From assembly GCA_031263185.1 (NCBI GenBank), contig JAISGH010000085.1, positions 1-38,257 of the forward strand: a stretch of DNA of 38,257 nucleotides, given 5' to 3'. The notes below the pieces were generated by a model, which saw only the letters and a list, made by a program, of their open reading frames with translations, did no database searches and had not been told where the DNA came from. The DNA is from Prevotellaceae bacterium. Its GTDB lineage: Bacteria > Bacteroidota > Bacteroidia > Bacteroidales > UBA932. Each line of letters starts with the position of its first letter. The first letter of the stretch is position 1. Shown one piece after another: positions 1 to 8,248 of the stretch. Made by a program: the position numbers and the translations under genes.

Positions 1-136
1 ATATTCCGATGTAAACACATTAAAAGTTGAGAAAAATTGAAAATAGTAAAATTCAAATTGTAGATTTAATCATGTGTCTTAATGATACATACAACAGCAT
101 ACTTTTTGCATCACCACCAAATATTTATCTCGCTAT

Positions 137-1204
137 TTGCGAATTTTATGTTTGGCACAGTATATTAGTAAAGTGAGAATTTATGATGTATTTTGTGGAA
201 TGGGAATTTACGAAGACGGTGGGAAGAGAAGCCCCATTGTCGCTTTTGATGTTATTAAAACAATATTTAGAGAAGGCAAACTAAACGGCACTCAAATTTC
301 ATTAAACATAAATGATAAATCAGAAGATTGTGTTAAGAAAGTTAGAAACTATTTTGATACAAATAACAAAAATTTTTGCACGATCAAATGTTATAATAGC
401 GATATTGAGGATATGTTTAACATTGTTCTGCAAGAAGTTTCTAAAACGCCAAATGATACGAGAAATTTAATATTCATTGACCCATACGGTTACAAAGATA
501 TAAACAAAGAACAACTCTTTAGTCTAATGGAAAATGGCAAAACTGAAATAATCCTATTTTTACCGATTTCACATATGCACCGGTTTACACAAAAAGCATT
601 TCAAGATGAAGAAACAGCACAATACGAGCCATTACGAAGATTTGTAAATAGTTTTTTTCCTACAAGCCATAAAATGAGAAAAGAGCATATACCTATTATG
701 GAATATATTCATTTTATAGCAGAAGCATTGAGAAATAAACACTTTTTTTCGACCTCTTATTATATTGAAAGAGATGCCGCAAATCATTTTGCTTTGTTTT
801 TTGTAAGTTCTCATATTTTTGGTTTTGAAAAGATTTTAGAGGTAAAATGGCAATTAGATGATGAAGCGGGACGAGGTTTTAAAATGCCGCAACCGCGAGG
901 ATTATTTGATGAGCAATTTGCAGAGGAAAATAAGAATCAAAATGTTGAAAAGTTAAGAAATATTTTACAGCATTGTTTGTCAGAGCCAAAAACGAACGGA
1001 GAAATATATGAAATTACCTTGAAAAATGAATTTTTGCCCAAGCACACAACAGAAATTTTTGAAAAATGGCAAACGAGTAATCCAAAATTCAAAGTGTATG
1101 ATTTGAAAACGAACAAAGAAGCGAGGAAAAAGTCATTTTATATCTCTTGGCCAAACTATAAAGAAAATACGAATAAGGTTAAATTTACAATTGAAAGACA
1201 ATGA
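137..1204 (+). CDS. tcmP: Three-Cys-motif partner protein TcmP-like, N-terminus uncertain
   Basis: I recognise the TcmP family, found beside three-Cys-motif (DUF5131) proteins as here. The core looks like a class I methyltransferase-type Rossmann fold: a glycine motif YDVFCGMG (residues 16-23) and IDPYGY (114-119) in the place of a DPPY motif. The substrate is unknown. The only start in this frame is TTG at 137. The frame stays open upstream to a TGA at 83-85 and encodes family-like residues ([13 protein letters not shown]) but contains no ATG, so the true N-terminus is either lost or begins at an unusual codon. The stop overlaps the ATG of the next gene (ATGA at 1201-1204), which indicates a translationally coupled pair. 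The AT-rich composition, unlike the core genes from 2490, suggests horizontal acquisition. Family call fairly sure; intactness doubtful. Confidence 0.72.
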   Translation: MRILCLAQYISKVRIYDVFCGMGIYEDGGKRSPIVAFDVIKTIFREGKLNGTQISLNINDKSEDCVKKVRNYFDTNNKNFCTIKCYNSDIEDMFNIVLQEVSKTPNDTRNLIFIDPYGYKDINKEQLFSLMENGKTEIILFLPISHMHRFTQKAFQDEETAQYEPLRRFVNSFFPTSHKMRKEHIPIMEYIHFIAEALRNKHFFSTSYYIERDAANHFALFFVSSHIFGFEKILEVKWQLDDEAGRGFKMPQPRGLFDEQFAEENKNQNVEKLRNILQHCLSEPKTNGEIYEITLKNEFLPKHTTEIFEKWQTSNPKFKVYDLKTNKEARKKSFYISWPNYKENTNKVKFTIERQ

Positions 1205-2027
1205 AAACAACAAAAATTGAATGGACAGATAAAACTTGGAATCCAATAACAGGTTGTACCAAAATGTCGGCAGGTTGCGTAAATTGTTATGCCGAAATGA
1301 TGGCTCACCGCTTGCAAATGATGGGACAGGAAAAATACAAAAACGGTTTTGACTTAACTTTGCATAAAAATATATTAAATGAACCATTACAATGGAAAAA
1401 ACCTCATACAATTTTTGTATGTTCGATGAGTGATTTATTTCACAAAGATGTGCCAGATGACTTTATAAATCAGGTAATGGGCGTTATCAAATTGACGCCA
1501 CAACACAGATACCAACTTCTCACTAAAAGAGCAAAGGAGACGTCAATAAATTAAATTCTTAATTTGGTCAGCAAAAGTAGCATTTTCCTTTAATCTACAT
1601 AATTATTTAAGTAGGTTATTTATTGACATCTCCAAAGCGAATGTCGGAGTACTTTCAGACACGTTCAGTTCCCGACAACGTTTGGCTGGGCGTTACGATA
1701 GAAAACCAAGTAGCAAAAAAACGTATAGATTTTTTAAGAAATTCGAAAGCGCCTATTCGCTTCTTGTCGTGCGAGCCACTTCTGGAAGATTTGGGCGAAA
1801 TGAATCTTGATAGTATTGATTGGGTTATTGTTGGCGGTGAAAGCGGAACAAGTGCAAGGCCGATGAAACAAGAATGGGTATTGTCAATTCAAGAGCAAAC
1901 CGAAAAACAAGGCTCTGCATTTTTTTTCAAACAGTGGGGAACTTGGGGTAGTGATGGGGTAAAACGCAATAAACACGAGAACGGCAAATTGATAAACGGA
2001 AAAATTTACCAACAAATGCCTGTATAA
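1201..2027 (+). pseudogene. Three-Cys-motif DUF5131 (phage Gp37/Gp68 family) gene interrupted by an insertion
   Basis: The first part (1201-1536) encodes [13 protein letters not shown] and cysteines 19, 26 and 29 in C-x6-C-x2-C spacing, the cysteine triplet that names the family. The second part (from 1638) encodes RMSEYFQTRSVPDNVWLGVTIEN, then IVGGESG and FFKQWG, typical of the C-terminal half. Between them is a 96-bp insertion that adds an in-frame stop at 1552-1554. Removing 1537-1637 (insert plus one 5-bp target copy) joins the halves in frame as LTKRAKRMSEYF, with no residue apparently lost. The gene was therefore intact until the insertion. The biochemical role of the family is not firmly known; the coupling to tcmP suggests the two proteins act together. 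Confidence 0.85.
1537..1632. mobile_element. 96-bp MITE-like insertion with terminal inverted repeats
   Basis: The left end GAGACGTCAATAAAT (1537-1551) is the inverse of the right end ATTTATTGACATCTC (1618-1632) with one mismatch in 15. The insert is flanked by the 5-bp direct repeat CAAAG (1532-1536 and 1633-1637), as expected of a target-site duplication. It encodes nothing and is AT-rich. It interrupts the DUF5131 gene, and its clean removal restores the frame. The mobilising transposase is not in the window and I could not assign a family. Confidence 0.85.
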
Positions 2028-2050
2028 ACAAGAGCATCGGAAAAATTTGC

Positions 2051-2058
2051 TACCTTTG
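2051..2058 (+). promoter_or_regulatory. Bacteroidetes-type -7 box (TACCTTTG) before the vapB-like remnant
   Basis: TACCTTTG fits the TAnnTTTG consensus of the Bacteroidetes primary sigma factor. It lies 19 bases before the ATG at 2077. No clear TTTG at -33 is visible, so this is moderate support only. Confidence 0.5.
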
Positions 2059-2076
2059 CGCTCCAATAATACGCTA

Positions 2077-2238
2077 ATGCGTGAAGCATTCAGGTATTCG
2101 GATAATGTTACTTCGGAAAAAGACGTTATCGAAATTGCGCTATCGGAGTATATTTTACGCCGAAAAAAGAAAACCACCAAAGAGTTGAAGGGAAAAATCC
2201 ATTTCTGCGACGATTACGATTACAAGGCAATGCGGTGA
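2077..2238 (+). pseudogene. VapB-type antitoxin remnant, N-terminus missing
   Basis: The 53-residue product (MREAFRYSDN to YDYKAMR) resembles the helical part and tail of VapB/DUF2191 antitoxins, which usually read from a short beta strand into LLKEALxLSG..TKKEVVEEALKEYIRRRK and then a toxin-binding segment. The N-terminal DNA-binding strand is missing. No PIN toxin follows: beyond 2238 the sequence runs straight into a dispersed repeat. I read it as a leftover of a VapBC module. The basic stretch RRKKKTTKELKGKI is the best-matching segment. Confidence 0.55.
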
Positions 2239-2270
2239 TAGCTATGGGAGCTACTAAAAATTCAACTTTT

Positions 2271-2343
2271 ACCTAATTTTCTCAACAAAACAACCTCAGG
2301 AGCAAAGAGAGTAACGATGTGCATTAACCTCACTACCTCATTT
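2271..2343 (-). repeat. TGAGGT dispersed repeat, copy A
   Basis: Read on the minus strand it runs AAATGAGGTAGTGAGGTTAA, about 24 variable bases, then CTGAGGTTGTTTTGTTGAGA and AAATTAGGT. The same order of words occurs at 28171, 30431 and 30530. It sits where the AT-rich left island ends and the GC-richer core chromosome begins. The rest of the gap up to 2489 shows no gene I can support. Confidence 0.75.
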
Positions 2344-2489
2344 GGGGAGTTTTTAAGATTTTCTTAGAAAAAAAGAGGCTGCACAGCTCGTGAAAGAAGT
2401 CACGTCTAAAGTTACCTTAACTATTGTCAAGTTGTTATGGATTAACTATTTCGTTATTCGATTTATTGGAAACCCAAAATGGTATATAC

Positions 2490-3467
2490 ATGGAATTTCG
2501 TACGCAAGTAGATGTAGCGCCAATGGCCTGCAAAATAGGCTACGAGCACAAAATGCTGGTTGTAGGCTCGTGCTTTGCCGTGAGCATAGGCGAGCGGCTG
2601 CAAGGTCTCAAGTTTGCCGCCATGAGCAACCCCTTTGGCGTGCTGTACAACCCTATCTCGCTGGCGCAAAGCCTACAGCGGATGAGCGAAAAGCGCCTTC
2701 TCGCGGCATCCGACTTGTGCTGTGGGCAGGGGTTGTGGTTTAGCTACACGCACCATAGCCGCTTTGCTCACCCCGACAGGGGCGAATGTCTGCGCCGGCT
2801 CAACGAGAGTATCCTGCGCGGGGCGTGGGGGCTGAAAACTGCCGATTTTCTGCTCGTAACGCTGGGAACATCGTGGGTGTACAGGCTGCAAAAAACGGGC
2901 GAGGTGGTAGCCTGCTGCCACAAAATGCCCGATAAGGAATTTGACCGGATTTTTCTTTCGCCGGACGAAACGGCAGCCGTGCTTTGCAGCATGGTGCGCA
3001 GCGTACAGGCCAAAAACCCGGAAGTGCAGGTTATTTTTACCATAAGCCCCATTCGTCACCGGAAAGATGGGGCGCACGGCAACCAGCTGAGCAAAGCTGC
3101 GCTGCTGCTTGCGGTGGAGCAAACGCTGCAAAAGACGGAGAACACCTCCTACTTCCCCGCCTACGAAATTGTGCAGGACGAGCTGCGCGATTACCGCTTT
3201 TATGCCGACGACATGCTCCACCCCTCGGCAGCTGCGGTGGAGTACATTTGGGAAAAATTTGAGCAAGCTGCCATTGGCGACAGCGCAAAAAAAACAATGG
3301 CGGAGGTAAAGCAGCTTCTTGCCGCCAAGGCGCACCACCCGTTTAACGCCGATGCGCCGGAATACCGAAACTTTTTGAAGGCGCAGCAGCAAAATCTGTT
3401 GCTGCTCAAGCAGCGTTTGCCACACTTGGATTGGGAAGATGAAGAATCGTTTTTTGCAAAATATTAG
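2490..3467 (+). CDS. GSCFA domain protein
   Basis: The 325-residue product contains the family signature GSCFA at residues 26-30 (LVVGSCFAVSIGERL), then NPFGVLYNP and a C-terminal DDMLHPSAAAVEYIW. GSCFA proteins are common in Bacteroidetes and belong to the SGNH/GDSL-like esterase group. The GSCF serine and the D..H of DMLHPS fit a catalytic nucleophile and an Asp/His pair, but the physiological substrate is not established. I chose the ATG at 2490 (MEFRTQ) because the family begins close to this point; the 22 codons upstream in the same frame do not look native. It overlaps the next gene by 29 bases. Confidence 0.88.
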   Translation: MEFRTQVDVAPMACKIGYEHKMLVVGSCFAVSIGERLQGLKFAAMSNPFGVLYNPISLAQSLQRMSEKRLLAASDLCCGQGLWFSYTHHSRFAHPDRGECLRRLNESILRGAWGLKTADFLLVTLGTSWVYRLQKTGEVVACCHKMPDKEFDRIFLSPDETAAVLCSMVRSVQAKNPEVQVIFTISPIRHRKDGAHGNQLSKAALLLAVEQTLQKTENTSYFPAYEIVQDELRDYRFYADDMLHPSAAAVEYIWEKFEQAAIGDSAKKTMAEVKQLLAAKAHHPFNADAPEYRNFLKAQQQNLLLLKQRLPHLDWEDEESFFAKY

Positions 3468-3846
3468 CGGCTGGATCTCGGCCATGCGGCGCTGCCCTTA
3501 CTGCGGAGACGGTAAGGTACGCCCCAACCTGCTTTGGTTCATTGACGTGGATGCAAGCCTCACCTGCAGCCGCTGCAAGGCGCAAATGGCGTGCGTTAAC
3601 TTTTTGTGTACGGCTGCGCTTTACTCAATTGGCATCATGCTGCTGTACGTAATGTTTCAACGGTGGGGGCTGAACCACAGCATTGAGCAGGCCAAAACGA
3701 TGACCATAGCGCTGGCTGTGGGGGTATATATTGCGGTAACCGTGCTTCGCTTTGTGTTGTTGTGGCTGCTGTGGTGGATAAAAAACCCCATGCCAGCAAA
3801 GGGCGATAAGAAAAAATCGCCACAAAGCGGTGAGCAACAACAGTGA
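3439..3846 (+). CDS. Zinc-ribbon membrane protein of unknown function
   Basis: The 135-residue product has two CxxC pairs (C19/C22 in RCPYCGDGK and C43/C46 in TCSRCKAQ), which would form one zinc ribbon. Two hydrophobic segments follow at about 52-72 and 88-113, then a basic, polar tail (KGDKKKSPQSGEQQQ). It is probably an inner-membrane protein. The ATG at 3439 overlaps the GSCFA gene by 29 bases, suggesting coupling; ATG 3484 just before the ribbon is an alternative start. I do not recognise a named family. Confidence 0.7.
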   Translation: MKNRFLQNISGWISAMRRCPYCGDGKVRPNLLWFIDVDASLTCSRCKAQMACVNFLCTAALYSIGIMLLYVMFQRWGLNHSIEQAKTMTIALAVGVYIAVTVLRFVLLWLLWWIKNPMPAKGDKKKSPQSGEQQQ

Positions 3847-3859
3847 CAAGCCTTGTCCG

Positions 3860-4699
3860 TCAATCCTTTTTGGGTACACAAACTACCAGGTTATCCATGC
3901 AAAAGTAGGCGGGCGTGTTCATTCCATACGGGCCGTTATCCGTGCTGCTGACCTCAAAAGTCAGCTTGGTTGCCGTACCAAGGGGGGCAAGGCTAAAGTT
4001 AGTCCAATTGTTAACGAGTATGCTTGTCGTCTCACCGAACAAAGTAAGGTGCACTTCCTGCGACTCCCCCCAATCGTCAACGAACACGCTTTTTCCATCA
4101 CGAAAATCGGCAAGGTACACCTCCAGCGAGTCTGTGGCTACACCGCTGCTGTCAACGTTCTTGACAGTAATCTTATACCAGTCACCTGTTGTAAATTGTT
4201 TTGAAAATCCATCTCCGTCTTTCATGCTTTTGTAGGCGTAAGTATTGAGCGCAAAGTCTGCGCTTTGCAGCACGACAGGCTCGTCAAACGTTACGGTAGG
4301 AATAGTCGGCGTAAAGGCATCCATATAGCCAACGGCAAAAATACCGCTGCTGCTTGGGGTGGCAGTATATACGTCAAATTGAGCAGTAATGCCGGTTGCA
4401 GAGGCATCGTTTTGGTTAGAGTAGGCAAAGCCGCCCCACGAGCTGCAAGCGGCGTTGTAGCTATTCAAAAAAACAGCCTTGCCACCAGCAAACTTCCCGC
4501 TGCTGTCGCTGCCATCCCAGTGGCTGTTTGCGGCCAGCGCGAGGTCGGAGAAATCAATGGCAACGGTGTCATACACAATAACGGATGGGCAGGTTACTAC
4601 GTTATTGTCTGCTTCGTCGTTCTTGTTACAGGATGCTGCTACCACGCTTGCTGCCGCAAAGGTTGCAAAAAATAGTTTTCTTGTCATGCGCATAACCAA
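3860..4699 (-). CDS. DUF4465 domain lipoprotein
   Basis: The N-terminus has a short basic region, a hydrophobic stretch and the lipobox VAASC, so it should be a lipoprotein exported by SPII. The body is rich in aromatic and small residues and contains HWDGSDSSGKFAGGKAVF, SSWGGFAYSNQND, YAYKSMKDGDGF, WYKITV and a closing YFCMDNL. This order is typical of DUF4465, a cell-surface beta-sandwich family in Bacteroidetes. ATG 4699, 4693 and 4687 are all possible starts. It ends 13 bases from the convergent zinc-ribbon gene. No molecular function is established. Confidence 0.82.
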   Translation of the reverse strand: MVMRMTRKLFFATFAAASVVAASCNKNDEADNNVVTCPSVIVYDTVAIDFSDLALAANSHWDGSDSSGKFAGGKAVFLNSYNAACSSWGGFAYSNQNDASATGITAQFDVYTATPSSSGIFAVGYMDAFTPTIPTVTFDEPVVLQSADFALNTYAYKSMKDGDGFSKQFTTGDWYKITVKNVDSSGVATDSLEVYLADFRDGKSVFVDDWGESQEVHLTLFGETTSILVNNWTNFSLAPLGTATKLTFEVSSTDNGPYGMNTPAYFCMDNLVVCVPKKD

Positions 4700-4815
4700 T
4701 TTTTTAAAGATTTTAGTGTAAAAATGCTCCGGCTTACTCGTTTTCCGGCGTTTTTTGAAACAATATTTATTGCTTGCGTTTCCATATTTTTTGTTTTTTT
4801 TAATTTTTCAAAGCT

Positions 4816-4824
4816 GCGAAGTTA
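4816..4824 (-). promoter_or_regulatory. Promoter for the DUF4465 gene
   Basis: On the minus strand TAACTTCGC (a frequent variant of TAnnTTTG) is preceded by TTG 20 bases upstream. The implied leader to the start codon is over 100 nt, AT-rich, and shows no riboswitch that I can recognise. Confidence 0.5.
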
Positions 4825-4888
4825 CAACAAACAAGCAAGCTCTGCAAGGTATGTCCATCCTCCTGCTCGCTTTTTCCTCCGCCCCTCG

Positions 4889-5845
4889 TTAATCAACGGA
4901 AATAGCGCCGCGCTCTGCGTCCACCCACTCTGCCCCCTCGTACTTACCAAACCACGTCAGCTGGCGCTTGGCGTAGCGGCGCGTGTTGCGCTTGATGAGG
5001 TCTATCGCTTGGCTGAGCGATATTTCTCCGTCAAAGTGGCGAAAAAGTTCGCGGTAGCCTACCGTTTTGAGCGCGTTCAGGTGTCGGTAGGGCAGCATTT
5101 GCCGCGCTTCGTCCGGCAAGCCTTGCTCTATCATTCGGTCAACGCGGGCGTTTATTCTTTCGTACAGCGCAGCTCTTTCGCGCGTCAGCACGATAAAGCG
5201 GACGCTAAAGCTACGGGGCTTGGGCGAATTTTGGCGAATTTCCGAGAACGGCTTTCCTGCCGACAGGCACACCTCCAGCGCCCGCACCACGCGCATCGGG
5301 TTTTTTACATCTACCACGCTGTAGTAGTCGGGGTCTAAAAGCTGCAGCTCGCGCCGCAAGCTGTCCATTCCCTCGCGCCGCAGGCGCTGCATGAGGGTTT
5401 CGCGCAGCTCTTCGTTCACTGCCGGCATGCTGTCCATGCCGTAGCACACCGCATCAATGTAAAGCCCCGACCCGCCAACCATGAGCAGCGTGCTGTGCTG
5501 CGCAAACAGCTCGTTGAGCAGGGCAAGCGCCTCCTGCTCGTACTGCCCAACGGAGTAGTAGCTTTGCACGGAGCGGTCGGCAATAAAGTAGTGGGGTACG
5601 GCGAGCAGCTGCTCCCGCGTAGGACGGGCTACGCCAACGCTAAGCTCCCTGTAAAGCTGCCGCGAATCGCAGGAGATGATGGGTGAGCCGATTTTTTGCG
5701 CAAGCGCAATGCTCAGCTCAGTTTTGCCTACACCCGTTGGCCCCATCAAAACGACCAGCGTTTTGGGGGCAACAAGGTCGGTAAAGAATACGGTGTTTTG
5801 CTGCTTATTCGTCACCTCCGTGCGGAGTAATGTAGCTATTGGCAT
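4889..5845 (-). CDS. miaA: tRNA dimethylallyltransferase MiaA
   Basis: MiaA transfers a dimethylallyl group to A37 of tRNAs that read UNN codons. Seen here: the P-loop GPTGVGKT (35-42), the CDSRQLYREL motif with catalytic Asp60, ARPT, VPHYF, the GGSGLYIDAVCYG motif and NALKTVGYREL near the C-terminus, in family order. Length is 318 residues, normal for the family. I take ATG 5845 as the start; GTG 5816, overlapping the previous stop, is an alternative. The reading frame continues upstream but enters the pRiA4b gene with no family similarity. It overlaps that gene by 41 bases, which implies co-transcription. Confidence 0.95.
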   Translation of the reverse strand: MPIATLLRTEVTNKQQNTVFFTDLVAPKTLVVLMGPTGVGKTELSIALAQKIGSPIISCDSRQLYRELSVGVARPTREQLLAVPHYFIADRSVQSYYSVGQYEQEALALLNELFAQHSTLLMVGGSGLYIDAVCYGMDSMPAVNEELRETLMQRLRREGMDSLRRELQLLDPDYYSVVDVKNPMRVVRALEVCLSAGKPFSEIRQNSPKPRSFSVRFIVLTRERAALYERINARVDRMIEQGLPDEARQMLPYRHLNALKTVGYRELFRHFDGEISLSQAIDLIKRNTRRYAKRQLTWFGKYEGAEWVDAERGAISVD

Positions 5846-6290
5846 CGAATTCGGGCATTGCTTGGTCAAAGATTGAAGAAAAGGCGCTGTTTGCTTTTCC
5901 GGTCTGCGCGGGAGGCTCGCCGCTTTCGGAGGCAGCGCGGGGGTAGCGCGCGCGTGTCGTTGGCTCCAGCATTTCTTGCAGCTCAACCCTGAAGCTGCGC
6001 TCGTTAATTACGTCAAACGTGTAGAGTAAGCGGTGGCGGTTGGCGCGTACCAGGCTGCCTATGCTTACCTCGTCCATAAGCTCGTCGCCGTCAACCCCCA
6101 GTAGCGAAAATTTTTGCTCAGGGTCCCACCATTCGTTGGCGGTAAAGAACAGCACCGGCTGCGATTCGTCGTAGTTCAAATCGCTTTGGATGAAGCGATG
6201 AAAATCGTACAGCGTTTGCTCCGCGATTACGTCGTACTCGCGCTTAAACTCCGGCTTTTCCGGAAAACTCAACTTAAATCGGGCTACCAT
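5805..6290 (-). CDS. Plasmid pRiA4b ORF-3-like family protein
   Basis: The 161-residue product begins with a strand-rich segment and contains LYDFHRFIQSDLNYDESQPVLFF followed by DEVSIGSLVRANRHRLLYTFD. These are hallmarks of the pRiA4b ORF-3 (IS1096 TnpR-like) family, whose members carry a 'LHxLHxxIQxxxGW..H' segment and a 'YxYDFGD' segment. Here the second reads LLYTFDVIN, a divergent form often found in Bacteroidetes. The tail after residue 120 is polar and probably disordered. Function unknown. It is upstream of and overlapping miaA. Confidence 0.7.
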   Translation of the reverse strand: MVARFKLSFPEKPEFKREYDVIAEQTLYDFHRFIQSDLNYDESQPVLFFTANEWWDPEQKFSLLGVDGDELMDEVSIGSLVRANRHRLLYTFDVINERSFRVELQEMLEPTTRARYPRAASESGEPPAQTGKANSAFSSIFDQAMPEFDANSYITPHGGDE

Positions 6291-6388
6291 GTATTGATAA
6301 ATATAGCGTAAATATACAACAAATTCTCAAACTTATGCACAAGCGCATTAAAAAAAATAGCTTGCCCTGCACCCTGCGCACATGCCGC

Positions 6389-7021
6389 TTAGCGTTTCTT
6401 TCTGAACGAAGTTTTTGGCTCTACGCCGCTCAGCAGCCGCTGAATATTTTTGCGGTGCGTGTAAAACAGCAGCAGGCAGACAAAAGCTACAAAAATCCGG
6501 ACGGAAAGCATCGGCTCCCGCAGCAGGCAAACAACGGTTACCGGAAAGGATAACCCTGCGCTCAGAGAGCTGAGCGACACGTAGCGCGTAACGGCAAAAA
6601 CAACCACAAAAATGCCAAGCGCCACGAGCGCGCCAAGCGGCTGTATGGCAATTGCAATGCCCAGGGTAGTGGCAACGCCCTTGCCCCCGCGAAACCCCGC
6701 AAACACCGGGTACATGTGCCCCACCACGGCCAGCAAGCCGTAGGCAATCTTTACTGTACCAAAAAACTCGGCGCTACGGTCAACTTCCGGAATGAGGCAG
6801 GCCGCCAGCACCGCCAGCAGCCCCTTGAGCGTGTCGACAACAAAAACGGGGATGGCAGCTTTCGTACCCAGCACGCGAAGTACGTTGGTAGTACCGGCGT
6901 TACCGCTGCCATGCTCGCGCACGTCAATACCGTAAAGCGATTTTCCAATCCATACGGCGCTGGGAATTGACCCCAGCAGGTAAGCAACTACTCCTAAAAT
7001 GATAATAATAACAAATTCCAT
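6389..7021 (-). CDS. plsY: Glycerol-3-phosphate acyltransferase PlsY
   Basis: PlsY acylates glycerol-3-phosphate from acyl-phosphate, the first step of phospholipid synthesis, in the inner membrane. The 210-residue product has about five to six hydrophobic segments and the family motifs GSIPSAVWIGK, VREHGSGNAGTTN and GFRGGKGVAT. The basic C-terminal tail is short. Its own -7 box lies in the last codons of the amidohydrolase gene upstream. Confidence 0.95.
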   Translation of the reverse strand: MEFVIIIILGVVAYLLGSIPSAVWIGKSLYGIDVREHGSGNAGTTNVLRVLGTKAAIPVFVVDTLKGLLAVLAACLIPEVDRSAEFFGTVKIAYGLLAVVGHMYPVFAGFRGGKGVATTLGIAIAIQPLGALVALGIFVVVFAVTRYVSLSSLSAGLSFPVTVVCLLREPMLSVRIFVAFVCLLLFYTHRKNIQRLLSGVEPKTSFRKKR

Positions 7022-7051
7022 AATTTAAAATTTACATGCTTTCGTTCAAAA

Positions 7052-8242
7052 CTATTGGCAAATGTAGGAATTTTTTCTTGTAAGCAGGCGCGATTTTGTT
7101 TCGGGCGTGAGTTTTAGCTTATCAAGGTCGAGGTTGGACAGGTGCACCACGCCCGGACGCTTGCCCTTTTCGAGCGACCCAAGTATATGCTGCCGCCCCA
7201 GCGCCGCTGCGCCGCCAAGGGTAGCCCAGCGCAGCATTTCGCTGAGCGGGATGTCGGGAAAATGCTTCGCAAGCAGCTTGAGCTCATCCAGCAGGTTGAG
7301 GCTCGCGTTGGAGGCAAGGCTGTCGGTACCAAGAGCAATGTCGGCGCCCTTGGCGCGCAGCATACGCAGCGGCGGCAGCGCACGCTCAATGTACAGGTTG
7401 GACGCGGGGCACAGCGCCCACGAGATGCTTTTGCAGCGTGCGGCGGCAGCGTCGTAATCGTTGGCAGAGGTATAGGTGTTGTGTACCAGCAGCAGCCTTT
7501 GCCCCTCGGCAACGTGCCGCAGGGTGTGGTAGATGGAGGGCTTGCCGGTGGGCGGCACAGGGGGTAACCCCATGCTCAGGAACAGCTCGCAGAGCGCCCC
7601 CCTACCCTTTTCGAACAGCAAATTTTCGTCGCCGCTCTCCTGATTATGTACGCTCCAGATGCCGCCCTGCGCAAGCGCCTCGTACATTTCGGACTGCGTT
7701 GAGTAGGGCGCGTGTGGAGTTACCGAGGCCGTCAGGCCAAGCTTTGCCGCCGCCTCCGCCAGCTTTTGCGCCGAGTGCGCACCTTGCGCAACATCCTCGC
7801 GGCGTAAGCCAAACCGCTCGATAAAGGTATGGTAAAAAACAGGGCTGCCCGACTTAACCCCAAAAGTTAGCTCGCGGTTGGAAATATCGCCCACGGCAAC
7901 CGTGCCGGCGGCGTACAGCTGCGCGTCGGCGAGGTTGGCGGCGCGGAGCGCCTGCTCGTCGGAGAAAGCGTTGCGGTGCGCAGAAAGGCTTGCAATAAAT
8001 CCCGCCAGCCCGACACCCTGCGGTATCGCGCCCTTGAGGTGCGACAGCTCGAGGTGGCAGTGCGCGTTGACAAAGCCGGGCGCAAGCGCTCCGCTGTAGA
8101 ACTCCACGCCCTCACTCTCCTGCAGCTCTCCGGAGGAAGCAGAGAGGTCGAGCACCGCGCCGCTATCGTCGAGGGTGACAATACCGTTGCGTATGGGAGG
8201 GCCTGCTATCGGAAATATGTAGTGGGCTGCTATTCTTCGCAT
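7052..8242 (-). CDS. Metal-dependent amidohydrolase (cytosine/aminofutalosine deaminase-like)
   Basis: A 396-residue TIM-barrel hydrolase of the ATZ/TRZ/MtaD type. Metal-site residues visible are H61 and H63 (NAHCHLE), H177 (TPHAPYS), H199 (VHNQES, with E202) and the Asp of GTDSLASN near 305. The N-terminal strands and the closing GKRPGVVHL belong to the composite beta domain. The substrate cannot be read from sequence: a deamination of an adenine-type nucleoside is one possibility from family membership, not evidence. It lies 6 bases downstream of the DUF4296 gene, in the same operon. Confidence 0.85.
   Translation of the reverse strand: MRRIAAHYIFPIAGPPIRNGIVTLDDSGAVLDLSASSGELQESEGVEFYSGALAPGFVNAHCHLELSHLKGAIPQGVGLAGFIASLSAHRNAFSDEQALRAANLADAQLYAAGTVAVGDISNRELTFGVKSGSPVFYHTFIERFGLRREDVAQGAHSAQKLAEAAAKLGLTASVTPHAPYSTQSEMYEALAQGGIWSVHNQESGDENLLFEKGRGALCELFLSMGLPPVPPTGKPSIYHTLRHVAEGQRLLLVHNTYTSANDYDAAAARCKSISWALCPASNLYIERALPPLRMLRAKGADIALGTDSLASNASLNLLDELKLLAKHFPDIPLSEMLRWATLGGAAALGRQHILGSLEKGKRPGVVHLSNLDLDKLKLTPETKSRLLTRKNSYICQ
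7059..7066 (-). promoter_or_regulatory. plsY promoter box inside the end of the upstream gene
   Basis: On the minus strand TACATTTG fits TAnnTTTG and is followed 38 bases later by the plsY ATG. The box overlaps the last codons (Tyr-Ile-Cys) of the amidohydrolase gene. The -33 element is not obvious. Confidence 0.45.
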
Positions 8243-8248
8243 CGTGCG

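Noticed and set aside
2390-2743. An ORF of 117 codons starting before the GSCFA gene
   Set aside because: Runs through the GSCFA coding region in another frame, with no motif.
4700-4815. A cobalamin riboswitch before the DUF4465 gene
   Set aside because: DUF4465 genes sometimes accompany cobalamin loci, but the leader shows no cobalamin-box sequence that I can see.
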